Shown here: positions 8,432 through 18,434 of the stretch, piece after piece
Layout: each line of letters starts with the position of its first letter
Position numbering within the stretch: position 1 is the first letter of the stretch
Source of the DNA: Halalkalibacter alkalisediminis
GTDB lineage: Bacteria; Bacillota; Bacilli; Bacillales; Bacillaceae_D
Direction: 5' to 3'
Assembly (NCBI RefSeq): GCF_028610705.1
Contig: NZ_JAQQWT010000006.1
Location: forward strand, 1-64,000
Length of the DNA stretch: 64,000 bases
Position numbers and translations under genes: made by a program
Notes under the pieces: generated by a model
Databases searched by the model: none
What the model saw: only the letters and a program-made list of their open reading frames with translations
Told to the model about the DNA's origin: nothing

Positions 8432-8771
8432 TCACTCCTTTTCAAAAACATCTACTTTGGAAAACATCCAATTTTTTATCTATACGTTCAGAATCCTCCT
8501 TAAGTCCAGTTAGTTAGGCCTATAAGTGACATGATCATAAATTTTCACTAGGACACCGTCTATGCATCCCTTGTTAACCATAACGATTCTTTCAATATTA
8601 ATGAAGTCATCATTAATCTGTCAACTGTTAAAAGAAATGTAAACCTTTACAATTTGAAGTTTATGCCCTTGGAAATTTAGTATGAATATTCAATTGTTGT
8701 TCATTGCTTCCGAGTCATTGGTTAAGCTATGATTGTAGAAGATATCAACGATTAAAAGGGGACGTCAATAA
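8432..8771. other. Intergenic region between antiporter and prpE
   Basis: This 340-base divergent region must hold promoters in both directions. A TATGAT box at 8729-8734 could be the -10 for prpE, with TTGCTT at 8704 poorly spaced (19 bases). No riboswitch, terminator or additional gene with a good ribosome site is visible. Confidence 0.4.
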
Positions 8772-9512
8772 ATGAATATAGATATCATCGGGGACATCCA
8801 TGGTTGCTATGAAGAGTTCATTTCGCTTTTGTCAAAACTTGGTTATCAAAAATCAGATCATTCCTATACTCATCCAGAAAATAGAAAATTAGCTTTCGTA
8901 GGTGACTTAACAGATCGCGGACCTAATTCTGTTGCTGTCATCAAGTTAGTGTCACAACTTGTTGATTCGGATCAAGCCTACTACTGTCCTGGTAACCATT
9001 GTGATAAATTGTATCGGTACTTTTTAGGTCGAAACGTTCAAATTACTCACGGATTAGAGACAACAGTAGCTGAACTAAAGTCATTAAATAAAAAAGATTA
9101 TCAACGAGTACGACAACAATTCTTGACTTTGGTGGAGCGTTCCCCTCTTTATCATGTTCTTTTAGATAATGAACTTGTCATTGCACATGCTGGCATCCGC
9201 TCTGATTATATTGGACAAATAAACAAGCGTGTTAAAACCTTCGTCCTCTACGGAGATATAACGGGAGAATCAAATAAGGACGGAACCCCTGTACGAAGAG
9301 ATTGGGCACAGCATCACCAAGGTAACGAATGGATAATTTATGGCCACACTCCTGTTAAAGAACCTAGATTCATTCACCGAACCGTCAATATTGATACTGG
9401 CTGTGTATTTGGAGGTGCCTTAACGGCCTTGCAATTTCCTGAGATGACGCTTGTACAAGTACCGTCCCTTCAACCTTTTGTTGAAGAGAAATTCCGAAGT
9501 TTTGAACAGTAA
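8772..9512 (+). CDS. prpE: Bis(5'-nucleosyl)-tetraphosphatase PrpE
   Basis: This 246-residue calcineurin-type metallophosphatase cleaves diadenosine tetraphosphate-type dinucleotides and has Ser/Thr-phosphatase-like motifs. Metal motifs are GDIHG (residues 7-11), GDLTDRG (44-50), GNH near 76, AHAG near 138 and GHTP near 195. The length equals B. subtilis PrpE (244), where loss impairs spore germination. It precedes a lipoprotein gene by 25 bases and is probably cotranscribed with it. AAAGGGGAC is the ribosome site. Confidence 0.92.
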   Translation: MNIDIIGDIHGCYEEFISLLSKLGYQKSDHSYTHPENRKLAFVGDLTDRGPNSVAVIKLVSQLVDSDQAYYCPGNHCDKLYRYFLGRNVQITHGLETTVAELKSLNKKDYQRVRQQFLTLVERSPLYHVLLDNELVIAHAGIRSDYIGQINKRVKTFVLYGDITGESNKDGTPVRRDWAQHHQGNEWIIYGHTPVKEPRFIHRTVNIDTGCVFGGALTALQFPEMTLVQVPSLQPFVEEKFRSFEQ

Positions 9513-9537
9513 TGCAGAAAGTTTAAGAGGTGTAGTC

Positions 9538-9969
9538 ATGAACAGACTTTTTATATTAGTATTAAGTGTTTTTCTGTTAGGGGGATGTGGACCAGAAGTT
9601 ACTATTGATATAGATTCTGAACAAACCCGTGTTATCTATGATGAGGAACTCGAGATGGTTTCATTTTATGTTCGACTTGAAAACACAGGAACATTGCCTG
9701 CTAATGATTTATATGCCCGATTTATTCTTGACCACCCCACTGTACAGCAATCAATTGGCGGAAAAGCAGACTTTCTCTTCCAAGATTCAGAAGGTAACCT
9801 CGAAGTGTTTCGGATAAGTCCGGATTCAAGTTATTTTATTGCAGAAGCCTTCTCGCTAGAAGCAGAAATTAATGAGGAAGATCTAGTTAACACCATCCAT
9901 GTTGAAATTTATGACAGTAGGGATCAAATCTTAACTGAGCATACCTTCAGTCAAGTCACAAATGAATAG
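9538..9969 (+). CDS. Small putative lipoprotein
   Basis: ATG 9538 follows AGAGGTG. The 143-residue product has a short signal peptide ending in the lipobox LGGC (Cys near residue 19), so it should be lipid-anchored on the outer face of the membrane. The mature part, about 120 residues, alternates beta strands (MVSFYVRLENTGTLPANDLYARF), resembling an immunoglobulin-like or CARDB-type fold. No enzymatic motif is seen. Its position 25 bases after prpE suggests one operon. Function unknown. Confidence 0.75.
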   Translation: MNRLFILVLSVFLLGGCGPEVTIDIDSEQTRVIYDEELEMVSFYVRLENTGTLPANDLYARFILDHPTVQQSIGGKADFLFQDSEGNLEVFRISPDSSYFIAEAFSLEAEINEEDLVNTIHVEIYDSRDQILTEHTFSQVTNE

Positions 9970-9985
9970 GTTGTTTTTATAAGCT

Positions 9986-10017
9986 GTAAAGGCGTGAGAA
10001 TGATCTCACGCCTTTAC
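9986..10017. terminator. Hairpin between convergent genes
   Basis: A perfect 14-bp inverted repeat GTAAAGGCGTGAGA with a 4-base loop lies between the lipoprotein gene and the convergent pseudouridine synthase gene. Neither side has a long T run, though TTTTTAT lies near on the minus strand. Confidence 0.6.
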
Positions 10018-10036
10018 CGTTTAAGCACGATCCACC

Positions 10037-10960
10037 TCAATCTGGCTTAGTCTTTTTTATCAACAGAGAGCTCTTCATATCTGCAGGTAACTCTTTATGA
10101 ATGGTCAGTATTTTATCATCAAATGGGTGTTGAAACTCAACTTGATGACAATGAAGAGCCTGCCTTTTTAATTTCTCGCATGACCCTCCGTATAAGTCAT
10201 CTCCAAGCAAAGGGTGACCAATAAAAGCAAAGTGTACTCTTATTTGATGCGTTCGCCCTGTTTCAAGCTTAATTTCAACCAACGTCTTGTCATAGCTACG
10301 AGATTTCACATAATAGTGGGTAACCGCATACTTTCCATCTTCTCTGACCGTGCGTGCAATGATACTATTTGTATCGCGCCCAATTGGTTCATCAATTGTA
10401 CCACTGTTACTTTTTACACATCCCCCGACAATCGCCGTATAGTAACGCTTTAATTTCCCTTCTTTTTGAAGGTTCGAAAGCCGATCATGAGCCAAACGAT
10501 GTTTTGCTATTATTAACAAGCCAGATGTATCTTTATCTAAACGATTTACTGCATGAAACGTCGCCGGATGTTCTACTTTTTCGTAATAACCGAGAATTGC
10601 ATTTGCTAACGTCCCTGAAGGATGTTCCCTTGAAGGAATTGTAGGCATCCCTGCTCTTTTGTTAATGACAAGTAAATGATCATCTTCATATGGAATATCT
10701 AAGTCGATGAATTCTGGAGAAACAGACAAACTGGCTTCTTCAGTTGGCAAACACACTGTAACTACATCACCTTCTTGAATTAAGGCACGAACAGTGACCT
10801 CTTGTTCATTTAGTAATATTAATCCACCATTAAATTTAATATCTGCAAGTGCTCGTTTCGAAATTTGACAATGTTCTCGCAAGAAGAGCCTGAGCAACTG
10901 ATTATCCCACTCTGCCCCGACTCCCCATTTGAGTGTTGCTAAATAGTTATTCACGAACAA
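10037..10960 (-). CDS. yjbO: RluA/RluD-family RNA pseudouridine synthase (YjbO)
   Basis: This 307-residue enzyme isomerises uridine in RNA. An S4-like N-terminal domain precedes the catalytic domain, whose [12 protein letters not shown] contains the catalytic Asp at residue 142. [10 protein letters not shown] and [12 protein letters not shown] are family motifs. The TTG start at 10960 is preceded by GGGAG and overlaps the end of nadF by 14 bases, a translational coupling. Synteny with B. subtilis nadF-yjbO is conserved. The exact rRNA or tRNA target cannot be read from the sequence. Confidence 0.88.
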   Translation of the reverse strand: MFVNNYLATLKWGVGAEWDNQLLRLFLREHCQISKRALADIKFNGGLILLNEQEVTVRALIQEGDVVTVCLPTEEASLSVSPEFIDLDIPYEDDHLLVINKRAGMPTIPSREHPSGTLANAILGYYEKVEHPATFHAVNRLDKDTSGLLIIAKHRLAHDRLSNLQKEGKLKRYYTAIVGGCVKSNSGTIDEPIGRDTNSIIARTVREDGKYAVTHYYVKSRSYDKTLVEIKLETGRTHQIRVHFAFIGHPLLGDDLYGGSCEKLKRQALHCHQVEFQHPFDDKILTIHKELPADMKSSLLIKKTKPD

Positions 10961-11741
10961 AAGACTCCCTTACTCTTTTCCAAAATGGAAAGGGGCGAAA
11001 TCTTGCAAATCGTATCTTTTCCTCTGCAACACGACATTGAATCGATTTTACTCTTCGATGGTCAAGTGTGTAATGATCGACCGTTACCTGAATATCAATG
11101 TCATTTAAAGGTTTTAATAAACACGTATGGTGTTGTGGTAATACAAGTGGTGAACCGACCGTACGATAGACACGGTTATTAATAGAGGCCATTTCAGCCA
11201 CTTGGATGGATGCAAGTGATGGATGAAGAATGGCTCCGCCTAACGCTTTATTGTAAGCTGTACTACCTGAAGGTGTTGAAATGCATAACCCATCTCCACG
11301 AAATACCTCGAACGCTTCTCCCTTTATGTCTACACTACTCACAAGTGAACCACCTAAACTTTTAACCGTACACTCATTTAATGCAAGATGTCTCTCTGAG
11401 TTCTGAGCGTCATCTTGTCTAATCACTACCTCCAACAAAGGATACTCTACGATTTGATAAGGGGTCTTTGCGATATGTATGACAAGCTTCTCGACTTCCT
11501 CAGGAACCCAGTCGGCATAAAATCCAAGGTGTCCTGTATGAATCCCAACAAAAGCTGTATCTTCTAGTCGATCACAATAATCATGAAAAGCTTGTAGAAG
11601 TGTACCATCTCCACCAACCGTAATCACCATTTCTGGTTCTTTCTCATCATGTTTCAACCCGAAGTCCAGTAAATACCGTTTAATTCTTTGCTGAAGCTTA
11701 TTAGATACGTCATCACCACGCGACGTCACCGAAAATTTCAT
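10947..11741 (-). CDS. nadF: NAD kinase
   Basis: This 264-residue enzyme phosphorylates NAD to NADP. The ATP-binding GGDGT motif is at residues 43-47, followed by [19 protein letters not shown] and the [12 protein letters not shown] glycine-rich segment. It lies 15 bases after relQ and overlaps the pseudouridine synthase gene, so relQ-nadF-yjbO is one operon as in B. subtilis. The grouping links alarmone and NADP metabolism. Confidence 0.95.
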   Translation of the reverse strand: MKFSVTSRGDDVSNKLQQRIKRYLLDFGLKHDEKEPEMVITVGGDGTLLQAFHDYCDRLEDTAFVGIHTGHLGFYADWVPEEVEKLVIHIAKTPYQIVEYPLLEVVIRQDDAQNSERHLALNECTVKSLGGSLVSSVDIKGEAFEVFRGDGLCISTPSGSTAYNKALGGAILHPSLASIQVAEMASINNRVYRTVGSPLVLPQHHTCLLKPLNDIDIQVTVDHYTLDHRRVKSIQCRVAEEKIRFARFRPFPFWKRVRESFVRE

Positions 11742-11756
11742 GAAACTTCCTCCTAT

Positions 11757-12389
11757 CTATAGCTTCCTTCCTTGCTCTTGCTTCTTCGTAATGATTTGCT
11801 GCGCTTCTCTAACTTCATCACGAATAATCGACATTTCTTCATCTAGCTGAAAGGCTGACTCCGCTGCTCGTTGTAGCCTCATTTTTATATCCTCTGGAAT
11901 TTCACCACTATATTTATAATTTAACGAATGTTCAATCGTTGCCCAGAAATTCATCGCTAATGTACGGACTTGTAATTCAACTAAGATTTTTTTCTCCCCT
12001 TCAATCGTTTGAACAGGATAACGAAGAACTAAATGGTAGGAACGATACCCACTTGGTTTCTTCTCAACAATATAATCTCTTTCTTCAATGATTTCAAAAT
12101 CTTTCCTTGTTCGTATTAGTGCCACAACGGTTTCAATATCTTCTACAAACTGGGTGACAATACGTACGCCAGCCAAGTCTTCCATATTTTCTTCTAATTG
12201 ATCAAGTGGCACATTCTTTCGTTTAGCTTTATCAAGAATACTTGAAACTGGCTTTACTCTTCCTGTTACGAACTCAATTGGAGTATGTTTAGATGATTTT
12301 TGATATTGTTCCCGTATTCCTTTTAATTTAATTTTCAATTCCTCAACAGCCTGTTTATAAGGTGTTAAGAAAATATTCCAGTTACTCAT
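11757..12389 (-). CDS. relQ: Small alarmone synthetase RelQ (GTP pyrophosphokinase)
   Basis: This 210-residue enzyme is a synthetase-only RelA/SpoT homologue producing (p)ppGpp. GYRSYHLVLR and LVELQVRTLAMNFWATIEH are the synthetase signatures, and no HD hydrolase, TGS or ACT domain is present. The length equals B. subtilis YjbM/SasB (211). GGTGAT lies ahead of ATG 12389. It heads the relQ-nadF-yjbO operon. Confidence 0.95.
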   Translation of the reverse strand: MSNWNIFLTPYKQAVEELKIKLKGIREQYQKSSKHTPIEFVTGRVKPVSSILDKAKRKNVPLDQLEENMEDLAGVRIVTQFVEDIETVVALIRTRKDFEIIEERDYIVEKKPSGYRSYHLVLRYPVQTIEGEKKILVELQVRTLAMNFWATIEHSLNYKYSGEIPEDIKMRLQRAAESAFQLDEEMSIIRDEVREAQQIITKKQEQGRKL

Positions 12390-12509
12390 AACATCACCGT
12401 CCGTAGAATCAATGAGCGTAGACGCTGCTTTGACTTGAAGATCACTGCTTACATCTGCTTTTCTAAAAAACGTACAGACAAGTCAGCGCGCAGAGCCTTT
12501 GCTTTTTAA

Positions 12510-12890
12510 CTAATTATGAAAGACTTCTTGTACTGCCGTCTCCATCGCTTCTCCATAATTGCCATTGCCGTCAATATTCTCCGTTAAAAATGCCAGTTCC
12601 TCGACAATCGAAGTTAACTCGATTTGTATATCATTACCGAGATCAAGAACAAGTTTTTTCTGTTCTAAAGTAATCTTATGTAATGACTCCCAAGAGTCTT
12701 GCTGGAAATATAAATAATAAAGATCTGAATCATCTTCCAATATGTAAATAAAAGCTAAGCCATCTGAATCTACAAGCATTCTATCTCCCGCTCTCAAAGA
12801 CTTAGCCAGGTTAGAATTGATTTCTTCGCTCACTTTTGCTATAAATATTTCTTGTCCTTCATTCATTTGCTTAACTATTAATTTCTTCAT
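12510..12890 (-). CDS. yjbL: YjbL-like conserved protein
   Basis: This 126-residue acidic soluble protein has no recognised motif. GGAGGTACATA precedes ATG 12890. The assignment rests on length and position: in B. subtilis yjbL (122 residues) lies between yjbK and yjbM as here. Function is unknown. Confidence 0.65.
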   Translation of the reverse strand: MKKLIVKQMNEGQEIFIAKVSEEINSNLAKSLRAGDRMLVDSDGLAFIYILEDDSDLYYLYFQQDSWESLHKITLEQKKLVLDLGNDIQIELTSIVEELAFLTENIDGNGNYGEAMETAVQEVFHN

Positions 12891-13116
12891 TATGTACCTC
12901 CACTTATTCTAACGCCTTACAACGAGAGATTTTCACTTTATTTTAACATAGTTCAACTGGAAATACGTATCAATGAGTGTTAGTTTCTAGTATCTTTTAT
13001 AGCATTACATACCCTAACTACTGCTATACTAAAAGGAAGGCAGCATCATTAATAATGCTCAAAAAAACTAGTGCTCTGAATGTTCAGATCCATCTCAATA
13101 GAAAAGGTGAGTAAAC

Positions 13117-13707
13117 ATGTCGCAAGAAGTAGAAATTGAAGTGAAATCAATGCTTACAGAAAACAATTACTATAAGTTATTAAAAGGCTTTAACCTGAAA
13201 GAAACGGATGCGATTGTTCAACATAATCATTATTTTGAAACTTCGGCTTTTTCACTTAAAGAAAAAAAGTCAGGTCTTCGTATTCGCGAAATAGCTAAAA
13301 CATACACGTTAACATTGAAACAACCCTTAAAAGTAGGAAAATTAGAAACTCATCAACCATTATCTGCGGTAGAATGGGAACTAGCTCGAGAAAAGGGCAA
13401 ACTTCCTGATGGTGAAGTAATGAAGCAGCTTATTCAACTTGAGATACTTGTAGATCAGCTTGAGTACCAAGGAACGTTAACAACAAGTCGAATTGAAATA
13501 GAATATGAAGGTGGCATTCTTTGTTTTGATAAAAGCAGCTATTTCGACCAAATTGATTACGAACTTGAATATGAAGGAAAAACAGAGGAACATGCGCAAG
13601 CTACTCTTTCTAAGATCCTCTCTAAGTATGAACTAAGTCCATTTCCGACGGAAAATAAAGTTAAACGTTTTTTCAATTCTAAGCTCCATCGTCAAAATGG
13701 AAACTAA
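13117..13707 (+). CDS. yjbK: CYTH-domain phosphohydrolase-like protein (YjbK)
   Basis: This 196-residue protein has the CYTH (triphosphate tunnel) fold. The diagnostic ExExK is EVEIEVK at residues 4-10, and alternating charged strands such as LRIREI, YTLTLKQP and SRIEIEYEGG line the tunnel. Members bind triphosphates with Mg2+. The cellular substrate of YjbK is not known to me. AAAAGGTGAG is the ribosome site. Synteny with B. subtilis yjbK is conserved. Confidence 0.88.
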   Translation: MSQEVEIEVKSMLTENNYYKLLKGFNLKETDAIVQHNHYFETSAFSLKEKKSGLRIREIAKTYTLTLKQPLKVGKLETHQPLSAVEWELAREKGKLPDGEVMKQLIQLEILVDQLEYQGTLTTSRIEIEYEGGILCFDKSSYFDQIDYELEYEGKTEEHAQATLSKILSKYELSPFPTENKVKRFFNSKLHRQNGN

Positions 13708-13784
13708 AAGTAACCAAAAACAACCAATGGTCGAGTTAATCATCCTTTGCTATGATAGTCTTAGATATGAATAGAGGTGTTTTT

Positions 13785-14459
13785 ATGGACCTATCCTTCT
13801 TACAACAAATTAATCGTTATCAATCGTTTCAAGGTTTACCGACAACTAAATCACAGCAACCTAATTTGGTCCAGACGATGTTCTCTCAATTTCTTGAAGA
13901 ACAAATGAGTCGTTTTCAAATGACGGCTACACCATCAAGAAACATGGATTTATTTCTAGACCCCATCCTAAAAAGTCGGACTGATCAAGTATATACTTTA
14001 TCTACCAACCAATTGGATGCGATAAGAACGACATCGAAGCCAGTTGATTCATCTTGGACGAACTCCTTATCCGATCGCGGAGCTCGGTATCAACCTTTTA
14101 TTGAATCAGCTGCTAAGAAATACAATCTTGATCCTAAGCTTATTCATGCTGTGATCAAGCACGAATCAAATTTTAACCCTAATGCTAAAAGCCATGCCGG
14201 CGCAATTGGACTCATGCAGCTCATGCCTGCAACCGCTAGAGGCTTAAACGTTCAAAATATATATGACCCTGGTCAAAATATAGACGGTGGAGCGAAATAC
14301 CTTAGACAAATGCTTGATCGTTATAAAGGTGATGTACGACTTGCTTTAGCTGCTTACAATGCAGGTCCTGGGAACGTCGATCGCCATGGTGGAATTCCGC
14401 CGTTTAAAGAAACACAAGCATATGTACCAAAAGTTTATAATACCTATATGAATGCCTAA
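13785..14459 (+). CDS. yjbJ: Lytic transglycosylase (YjbJ-like)
   Basis: This 224-residue protein carries a C-terminal SLT domain (about residues 105-220) that cleaves peptidoglycan. Catalytic Glu lies in AVIKHESNFNP, followed by GAIGLMQLMPATA and the AAYNAGPGNV motif. ATG 13785 is chosen because AGAGGTG lies just ahead; a longer in-frame start exists. No clear signal peptide is seen, as in its B. subtilis relative (181 residues). The N-terminal 100 residues are low-complexity and polar. Confidence 0.85.
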   Translation: MDLSFLQQINRYQSFQGLPTTKSQQPNLVQTMFSQFLEEQMSRFQMTATPSRNMDLFLDPILKSRTDQVYTLSTNQLDAIRTTSKPVDSSWTNSLSDRGARYQPFIESAAKKYNLDPKLIHAVIKHESNFNPNAKSHAGAIGLMQLMPATARGLNVQNIYDPGQNIDGGAKYLRQMLDRYKGDVRLALAAYNAGPGNVDRHGGIPPFKETQAYVPKVYNTYMNA

Positions 14460-14461
14460 CG

Positions 14462-14503
14462 AAAAAAACTGCCTCCTTCCAAAAAATAGGAAGCAGTTTT
14501 TTT
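14462..14503 (+). terminator. Intrinsic terminator after yjbJ
   Basis: A-rich left arm AAAAAACTGCCTCCT pairs with AGGAAGCAGTTTTTT across a 10-base loop and ends in T residues. Confidence 0.85.
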
Positions 14504-14595
14504 CGTTTAACAAAACCTTGAAACAGGAAATTTGCTGAACAGACTTCATATTGCTACAATATGAGAAGAGTTCCAACACAGAGGAGAATTGCAGT

Positions 14596-14979
14596 ATGAC
14601 AAACTTAAATCAAACGCCCTATGAAGCCTTAGGCGGGGAAGCCGTCCTCGCTTTATTAGTAGATACATTTTATGAGAACGTATCGCAACACCCCGATCTT
14701 GCTCATCTGTTTCCTGATGACCTAACAGAGACGGCTCGAAAACAGAAACAATTTTTAACTCAATTTCTTGGTGGTCCTACTATATATACGGACGAACATG
14801 GACATCCGATGTTAAGAGCGCGGCACATGCCGTTTGTCATTACACCTGTGCAAGCAGAGGCATGGCTTGACTGTATGAAAAAAGCGATGGAAGACATCAA
14901 TGTTCAAGGACCAATTCGTGATTATATGATTGAACGTCTAACGATGACTGCACATCACATGGTAAATCACTCATCGTAG
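14596..14979 (+). CDS. yjbI: Truncated haemoglobin (YjbI)
   Basis: This 127-residue 2-over-2 globin has YEALGGEAVLALLVDTFYENV at the N-terminus and the proximal haem His in RARHMPF. ATG 14596 follows GAGGAG. The length matches B. subtilis YjbI (132). It lies 16 bases ahead of spxH, with which it forms a pair in Bacillus. Oxygen or NO handling is inferred from the family. Confidence 0.93.
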   Translation: MTNLNQTPYEALGGEAVLALLVDTFYENVSQHPDLAHLFPDDLTETARKQKQFLTQFLGGPTIYTDEHGHPMLRARHMPFVITPVQAEAWLDCMKKAMEDINVQGPIRDYMIERLTMTAHHMVNHSS

Positions 14980-14995
14980 AAAGGAGAAACGACCA

Positions 14996-15913
14996 TTGAA
15001 CCAAAAAGATACTCCTTCAACTTGTGACGATCAACTTGGCGTTTGTGGTCTTGATCCGGAGCAATCGTATAATAAACGCCACAAACCCATTGAATTATAC
15101 ACATTCATTGACCCACTTTGTGCTGAATGTTGGGCATTTGAACCGATGCTGAAGAAGCTTCAAGTAGAATATGGAGATTATTTTCGCATTCGAATCCTCG
15201 TTGCTGGACGCCTGCAAGCCTGGAATGTATGTAAAAATACGATCAAAGGCCTAGCGTCTAAAAAACAAACGATCGCTTCCATTTGGGAAGCAACTGCTAC
15301 GAAAACAGGAATGTCTTGTGACGGGGATGTATTATTAGAAAATGAGTGGCATTCTCCTTATTTAGCTTCGGTCGCCATTAAGGCAGCAGAATTACAAGGG
15401 CCTCAGCTAGGTGCACGATTTTTGCGAAAAATGAGAGAAGCACTATTTCTCAATAAACAAAACATTACTCAGCAGGATGTTCTTATTACCTGTGCAGAAA
15501 AGGCCGGTTTAGATGTAACTGAATTTAAAGATGATCTATCATCTAGAACCGCCTCCAAAGCCCTTCAACATGATATTAAGACTACGAATGAAATGGGCGT
15601 TGACATCGTACCTACATTTGTCTTTTTTAATGCTAATGTGGAAGACGACGGCATTAAAGTAACAGGGAATTATCCCTATCACGTATACGTTCAAATTCTA
15701 GAGGATATGCTTGGCTTTCTACCTACGCCTGCCAAGCCACCTTCTCTAGAAGAGTTCTTAATAAGGTTTGAGCTAGTGGCGACCATTGAAGTATCTGTCG
15801 TATTCAACATATCAGAAGAAGAAGCTGAAAAACGTTTGAAAGCATTGATGTTACAACAAAAAGTTGAATCTGTACCTGTTAAATACGGTAATTTTTGGCG
15901 ATACTTAAAATAG
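14996..15913 (+). CDS. spxH: ClpXP adaptor SpxH (YjbH)
   Basis: This 305-residue DsbA/FrnE-like thioredoxin-fold protein delivers Spx to ClpXP. The TTG start at 14996 follows AAAGGAG. An N-terminal Cys-rich stretch (C10, C17) precedes the CxxC motif CAEC at residues 42-45. It is a little longer than B. subtilis SpxH (275). It lies downstream of the truncated haemoglobin gene as in B. subtilis; its substrate gene spx lies about 8 kb further right. Confidence 0.92.
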   Translation: MNQKDTPSTCDDQLGVCGLDPEQSYNKRHKPIELYTFIDPLCAECWAFEPMLKKLQVEYGDYFRIRILVAGRLQAWNVCKNTIKGLASKKQTIASIWEATATKTGMSCDGDVLLENEWHSPYLASVAIKAAELQGPQLGARFLRKMREALFLNKQNITQQDVLITCAEKAGLDVTEFKDDLSSRTASKALQHDIKTTNEMGVDIVPTFVFFNANVEDDGIKVTGNYPYHVYVQILEDMLGFLPTPAKPPSLEEFLIRFELVATIEVSVVFNISEEEAEKRLKALMLQQKVESVPVKYGNFWRYLK

Positions 15914-16005
15914 TTCAATTCTTGTCTACTTCCCCCTTCTAACATGAAAAAAGTTATCATAGATTATAGTAATCATCTAGATGACTTGGGTTAGGAGGTT
16001 TTTTT

Positions 16006-16182
16006 ATGACTCGATTTATTATCATCATTGGAATCCTATTAACACTAATCGGTTATTATTTTTATATTTTATCTCTAATGAACCTTTTTCCTATTTGGAT
16101 ATCTGTACCCTTTTTAATAAGCTCTATTGCTCTAACACTCTCACCTCTTGCTGCTCAAAAGCGCTTTAAAGGCTTCAGATAA
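16006..16182 (+). CDS. 58-residue two-helix membrane protein
   Basis: ATG 16006 follows TTAGGAGG. Two hydrophobic helices (about residues 4-24 and 28-47) are followed by a basic tail AQKRFKGFR. It is not in conserved synteny that I recognise. The strong ribosome site and the topology support it being real. Confidence 0.65.
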   Translation: MTRFIIIIGILLTLIGYYFYILSLMNLFPIWISVPFLISSIALTLSPLAAQKRFKGFR

Positions 16183-16212
16183 AAAAACGGGGTTTGACGA
16201 GTTTCTTAGAAT

Positions 16213-16310
16213 CAATGAGCGGAACAACTGCTTTTATTAAGTCGAGGGATAAGTGATTTTGGGCATTCGCTCATCAAGCGAGAGAAGCCATGCCACCCTC
16301 GAGAAGGCTT
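16213..16310 (+). repeat. Dispersed structured repeat, copy A (divergent)
   Basis: It begins CAATGAGCGGAAC and ends with GCGAGAGAAGCCATGCC followed by CTCGAGAAGG. These are the end motifs shared with copies at 23288 and 45386. The middle has diverged. Confidence 0.5.
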
Positions 16311-16497
16311 TCTTCCTTTAATTGAAACATATCCTTATTCACTCAAAACTTGTTACTTTCCTATATAAAAAACCTCAAAAGCAAGAGCTTCTGAAAGTAA
16401 TATAAGCTTTTACACCATTCAACTTTTTTCATAGTAGTCATTTTTTGATCATACAATCACATTTTCGTTGATTTGTGCTTCAAGAAAATTTAATAAT

Positions 16498-16523
16498 GAA
16501 AAAGGGACCATTTTGGTCCCCTT
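16498..16523 (-). terminator. Terminator of pepF
   Basis: On the minus strand AAGGGGACC and GGTCCCTTTTT form a short stem with a T run directly after the pepF stop. Confidence 0.8.
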
Positions 16524-16530
16524 CTTCATA

Positions 16531-18339
16531 TTAGCTAAGTTCCCCTAGTAATTCTTCCATTTCAATCAATGTTTTTTCAAAGACAGCTAATGCTTGTTTA
16601 ATCGGCTCTGAAGACGTCATATCAACCCCTGCACGCTTTAAAACCTCGATCGGATAATCTGAACTTCCCGCTTGTAAGAAACCTAAATAGCGAGTAACTG
16701 CTTCCTCTCCCTCTTCAAGTACCTGTTTGGATAGAGCTGCTGCCGCACTATATCCAGTCGCATATTGAAACACATAGAAATTATAATAAAAATGGGGGAT
16801 TCTTGCCCATTCTAAGCCAATTTCTTCATCAATCACGATATCATTTCCAAAATACTTCACATTTAGATCGTAATAAAGTTTTGACAATAACTCTGGCGTC
16901 AACGCCTCACCACTCTCTGCCTGCTCATGAATCAGTTGTTCAAATTCAGCAAACATCGTTTGACGGAAAACCGTCCCTCTGAAACCTTCTAAGAAATGAT
17001 TTAGTAAGTAAAGTTTTTCTTTAGGGTCATTCGTATTTTTCACCATATAATCATTTAATAATGCTTCATTTAAAGTGGAAGCTACTTCCGCTACAAAAAT
17101 AGTATAATCGCCATACAAATAGGGTTGATGTTTACGCGTGTAATAGCTATGTAGGCTATGGCCAAATTCATGAGCAAGCGTAAACAGGTTATTTACGTTA
17201 TCTTGCCAATTCATCAGTATATAAGGCATCGTCCCGTAGGAACCAGAGGAATAAGCACCACTTCGCTTGCCCACATTCTCTTCCACGTCTACCCAGCGCT
17301 TTTCAAATCCTTCTTTTAACGTTGAGACGTACTCTTCACCTAAGGGAGCAACTCCCTTGATGACGAGATCTTTTGCCTGATCGTATGGGATCTCCATTTT
17401 TACATCCTTCACTAATGGAGTATATAGATCGTACATATGCAATTCCTCTACCCCTAACACTTTTTTACGTAACCGTACATAGCGATGAAGGAGGTCTAAG
17501 CGATTATTCACGGTTTCAACTAATTGATCATAAACAACCTCAGGTATATGATTCGTACTTAAAGCAGCTTCTCTAGCCGAATTATATTTACGTACTTTTG
17601 CATAAAATAAGTCTCGTTTAACCTGGCCACTTAACGTTGATGCAAATGTGTTTTTATATTTATCATAGGTACTGTAAACAGCCTTAAACGCCTCTTCACG
17701 GACTCTGCGATCGCCGCTTTCTAAAAATCGAATAAAGCGACCATGTGTGATTTCTACTTCTTCCCCATCTTCATCTGTAACCGTTGGAAACTTCAAATCA
17801 GCATTATTTAACATGCCAAAAGTATTACTAGGACTACTCATTACCTCACTAGCTTGAGCCAAAATGGCTTCTTCTTTATCCGATAAGACATGAGATCTTT
17901 GCTCGTTCAATTCAGCAAACATTTGTTTATACATTTTCAAACCCTCATGTTCACTCATAAAACGCTCAATTTTAGATTCATCTATCGAAAGCAATTCTGG
18001 AATCATAAAAGAAGCCACTTGTCCGACCTGAGAAGCAAGACTTGCCGCTCGATCATGTAATCCTTGGTAATAGGAATTGGTCGTATCTTGATCATAACGC
18101 ATATGAGCATACGTATATACTCTTCCTAGCTTTTCTGTCACTTCATTTTGTTTTTCAAGTGCAACAAAGAGCGTTATTGCTGAATCTGCTAGTGTCCCTT
18201 TACATGCTTCTAAATAAGGCAGAAGAACTTGGATCGCTTTAAATTCCTTTTCCCATTCTTCATTACTAGGAAAGATAGCCTCTAAATCCCATGTTTTTTC
18301 AACAGGAACCTGTTCACGTTTTTGTAAAGTTTTTGACAA
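16531..18339 (-). CDS. pepF: Oligoendopeptidase F
   Basis: This 602-residue M3-family metallopeptidase cleaves short peptides in the cytoplasm. The zinc site HEFGH lies near residue 390 (LAHEFGHSLHSYY), with the third ligand region EVASTLNEALLND about 25 residues later. TTG 18339 is preferred because GGAGGTG lies 7 bases ahead and gives a start SKTLQKR like the B. subtilis enzyme; a longer ATG frame begins at 18402. It lies 95 bases after coiA as in B. subtilis. Confidence 0.92.
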   Translation of the reverse strand: MSKTLQKREQVPVEKTWDLEAIFPSNEEWEKEFKAIQVLLPYLEACKGTLADSAITLFVALEKQNEVTEKLGRVYTYAHMRYDQDTTNSYYQGLHDRAASLASQVGQVASFMIPELLSIDESKIERFMSEHEGLKMYKQMFAELNEQRSHVLSDKEEAILAQASEVMSSPSNTFGMLNNADLKFPTVTDEDGEEVEITHGRFIRFLESGDRRVREEAFKAVYSTYDKYKNTFASTLSGQVKRDLFYAKVRKYNSAREAALSTNHIPEVVYDQLVETVNNRLDLLHRYVRLRKKVLGVEELHMYDLYTPLVKDVKMEIPYDQAKDLVIKGVAPLGEEYVSTLKEGFEKRWVDVEENVGKRSGAYSSGSYGTMPYILMNWQDNVNNLFTLAHEFGHSLHSYYTRKHQPYLYGDYTIFVAEVASTLNEALLNDYMVKNTNDPKEKLYLLNHFLEGFRGTVFRQTMFAEFEQLIHEQAESGEALTPELLSKLYYDLNVKYFGNDIVIDEEIGLEWARIPHFYYNFYVFQYATGYSAAAALSKQVLEEGEEAVTRYLGFLQAGSSDYPIEVLKRAGVDMTSSEPIKQALAVFEKTLIEMEELLGELS

Positions 18340-18434
18340 TACATTGCACCTCCAAATTAAATCAAGGATAACCCTTCTACTATATATTCGTTCTTTTACC
18401 ACTTATTCCTTTATTGTTCCCCTTTCAAAAGATA

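Larger units (their letters stand above)
16183..16530. other. Intergenic region holding a dispersed repeat
   Basis: The region holds copy A of a structured dispersed repeat (about 16213-16310) and the pepF terminator near 16500. Otherwise it is AT-rich without a credible gene. Confidence 0.5.

Noticed and set aside
8432-8771. Possible c-di-AMP or other riboswitch in the antiporter/prpE gap
   Set aside because: No conserved aptamer motif and no terminator were found on either strand.
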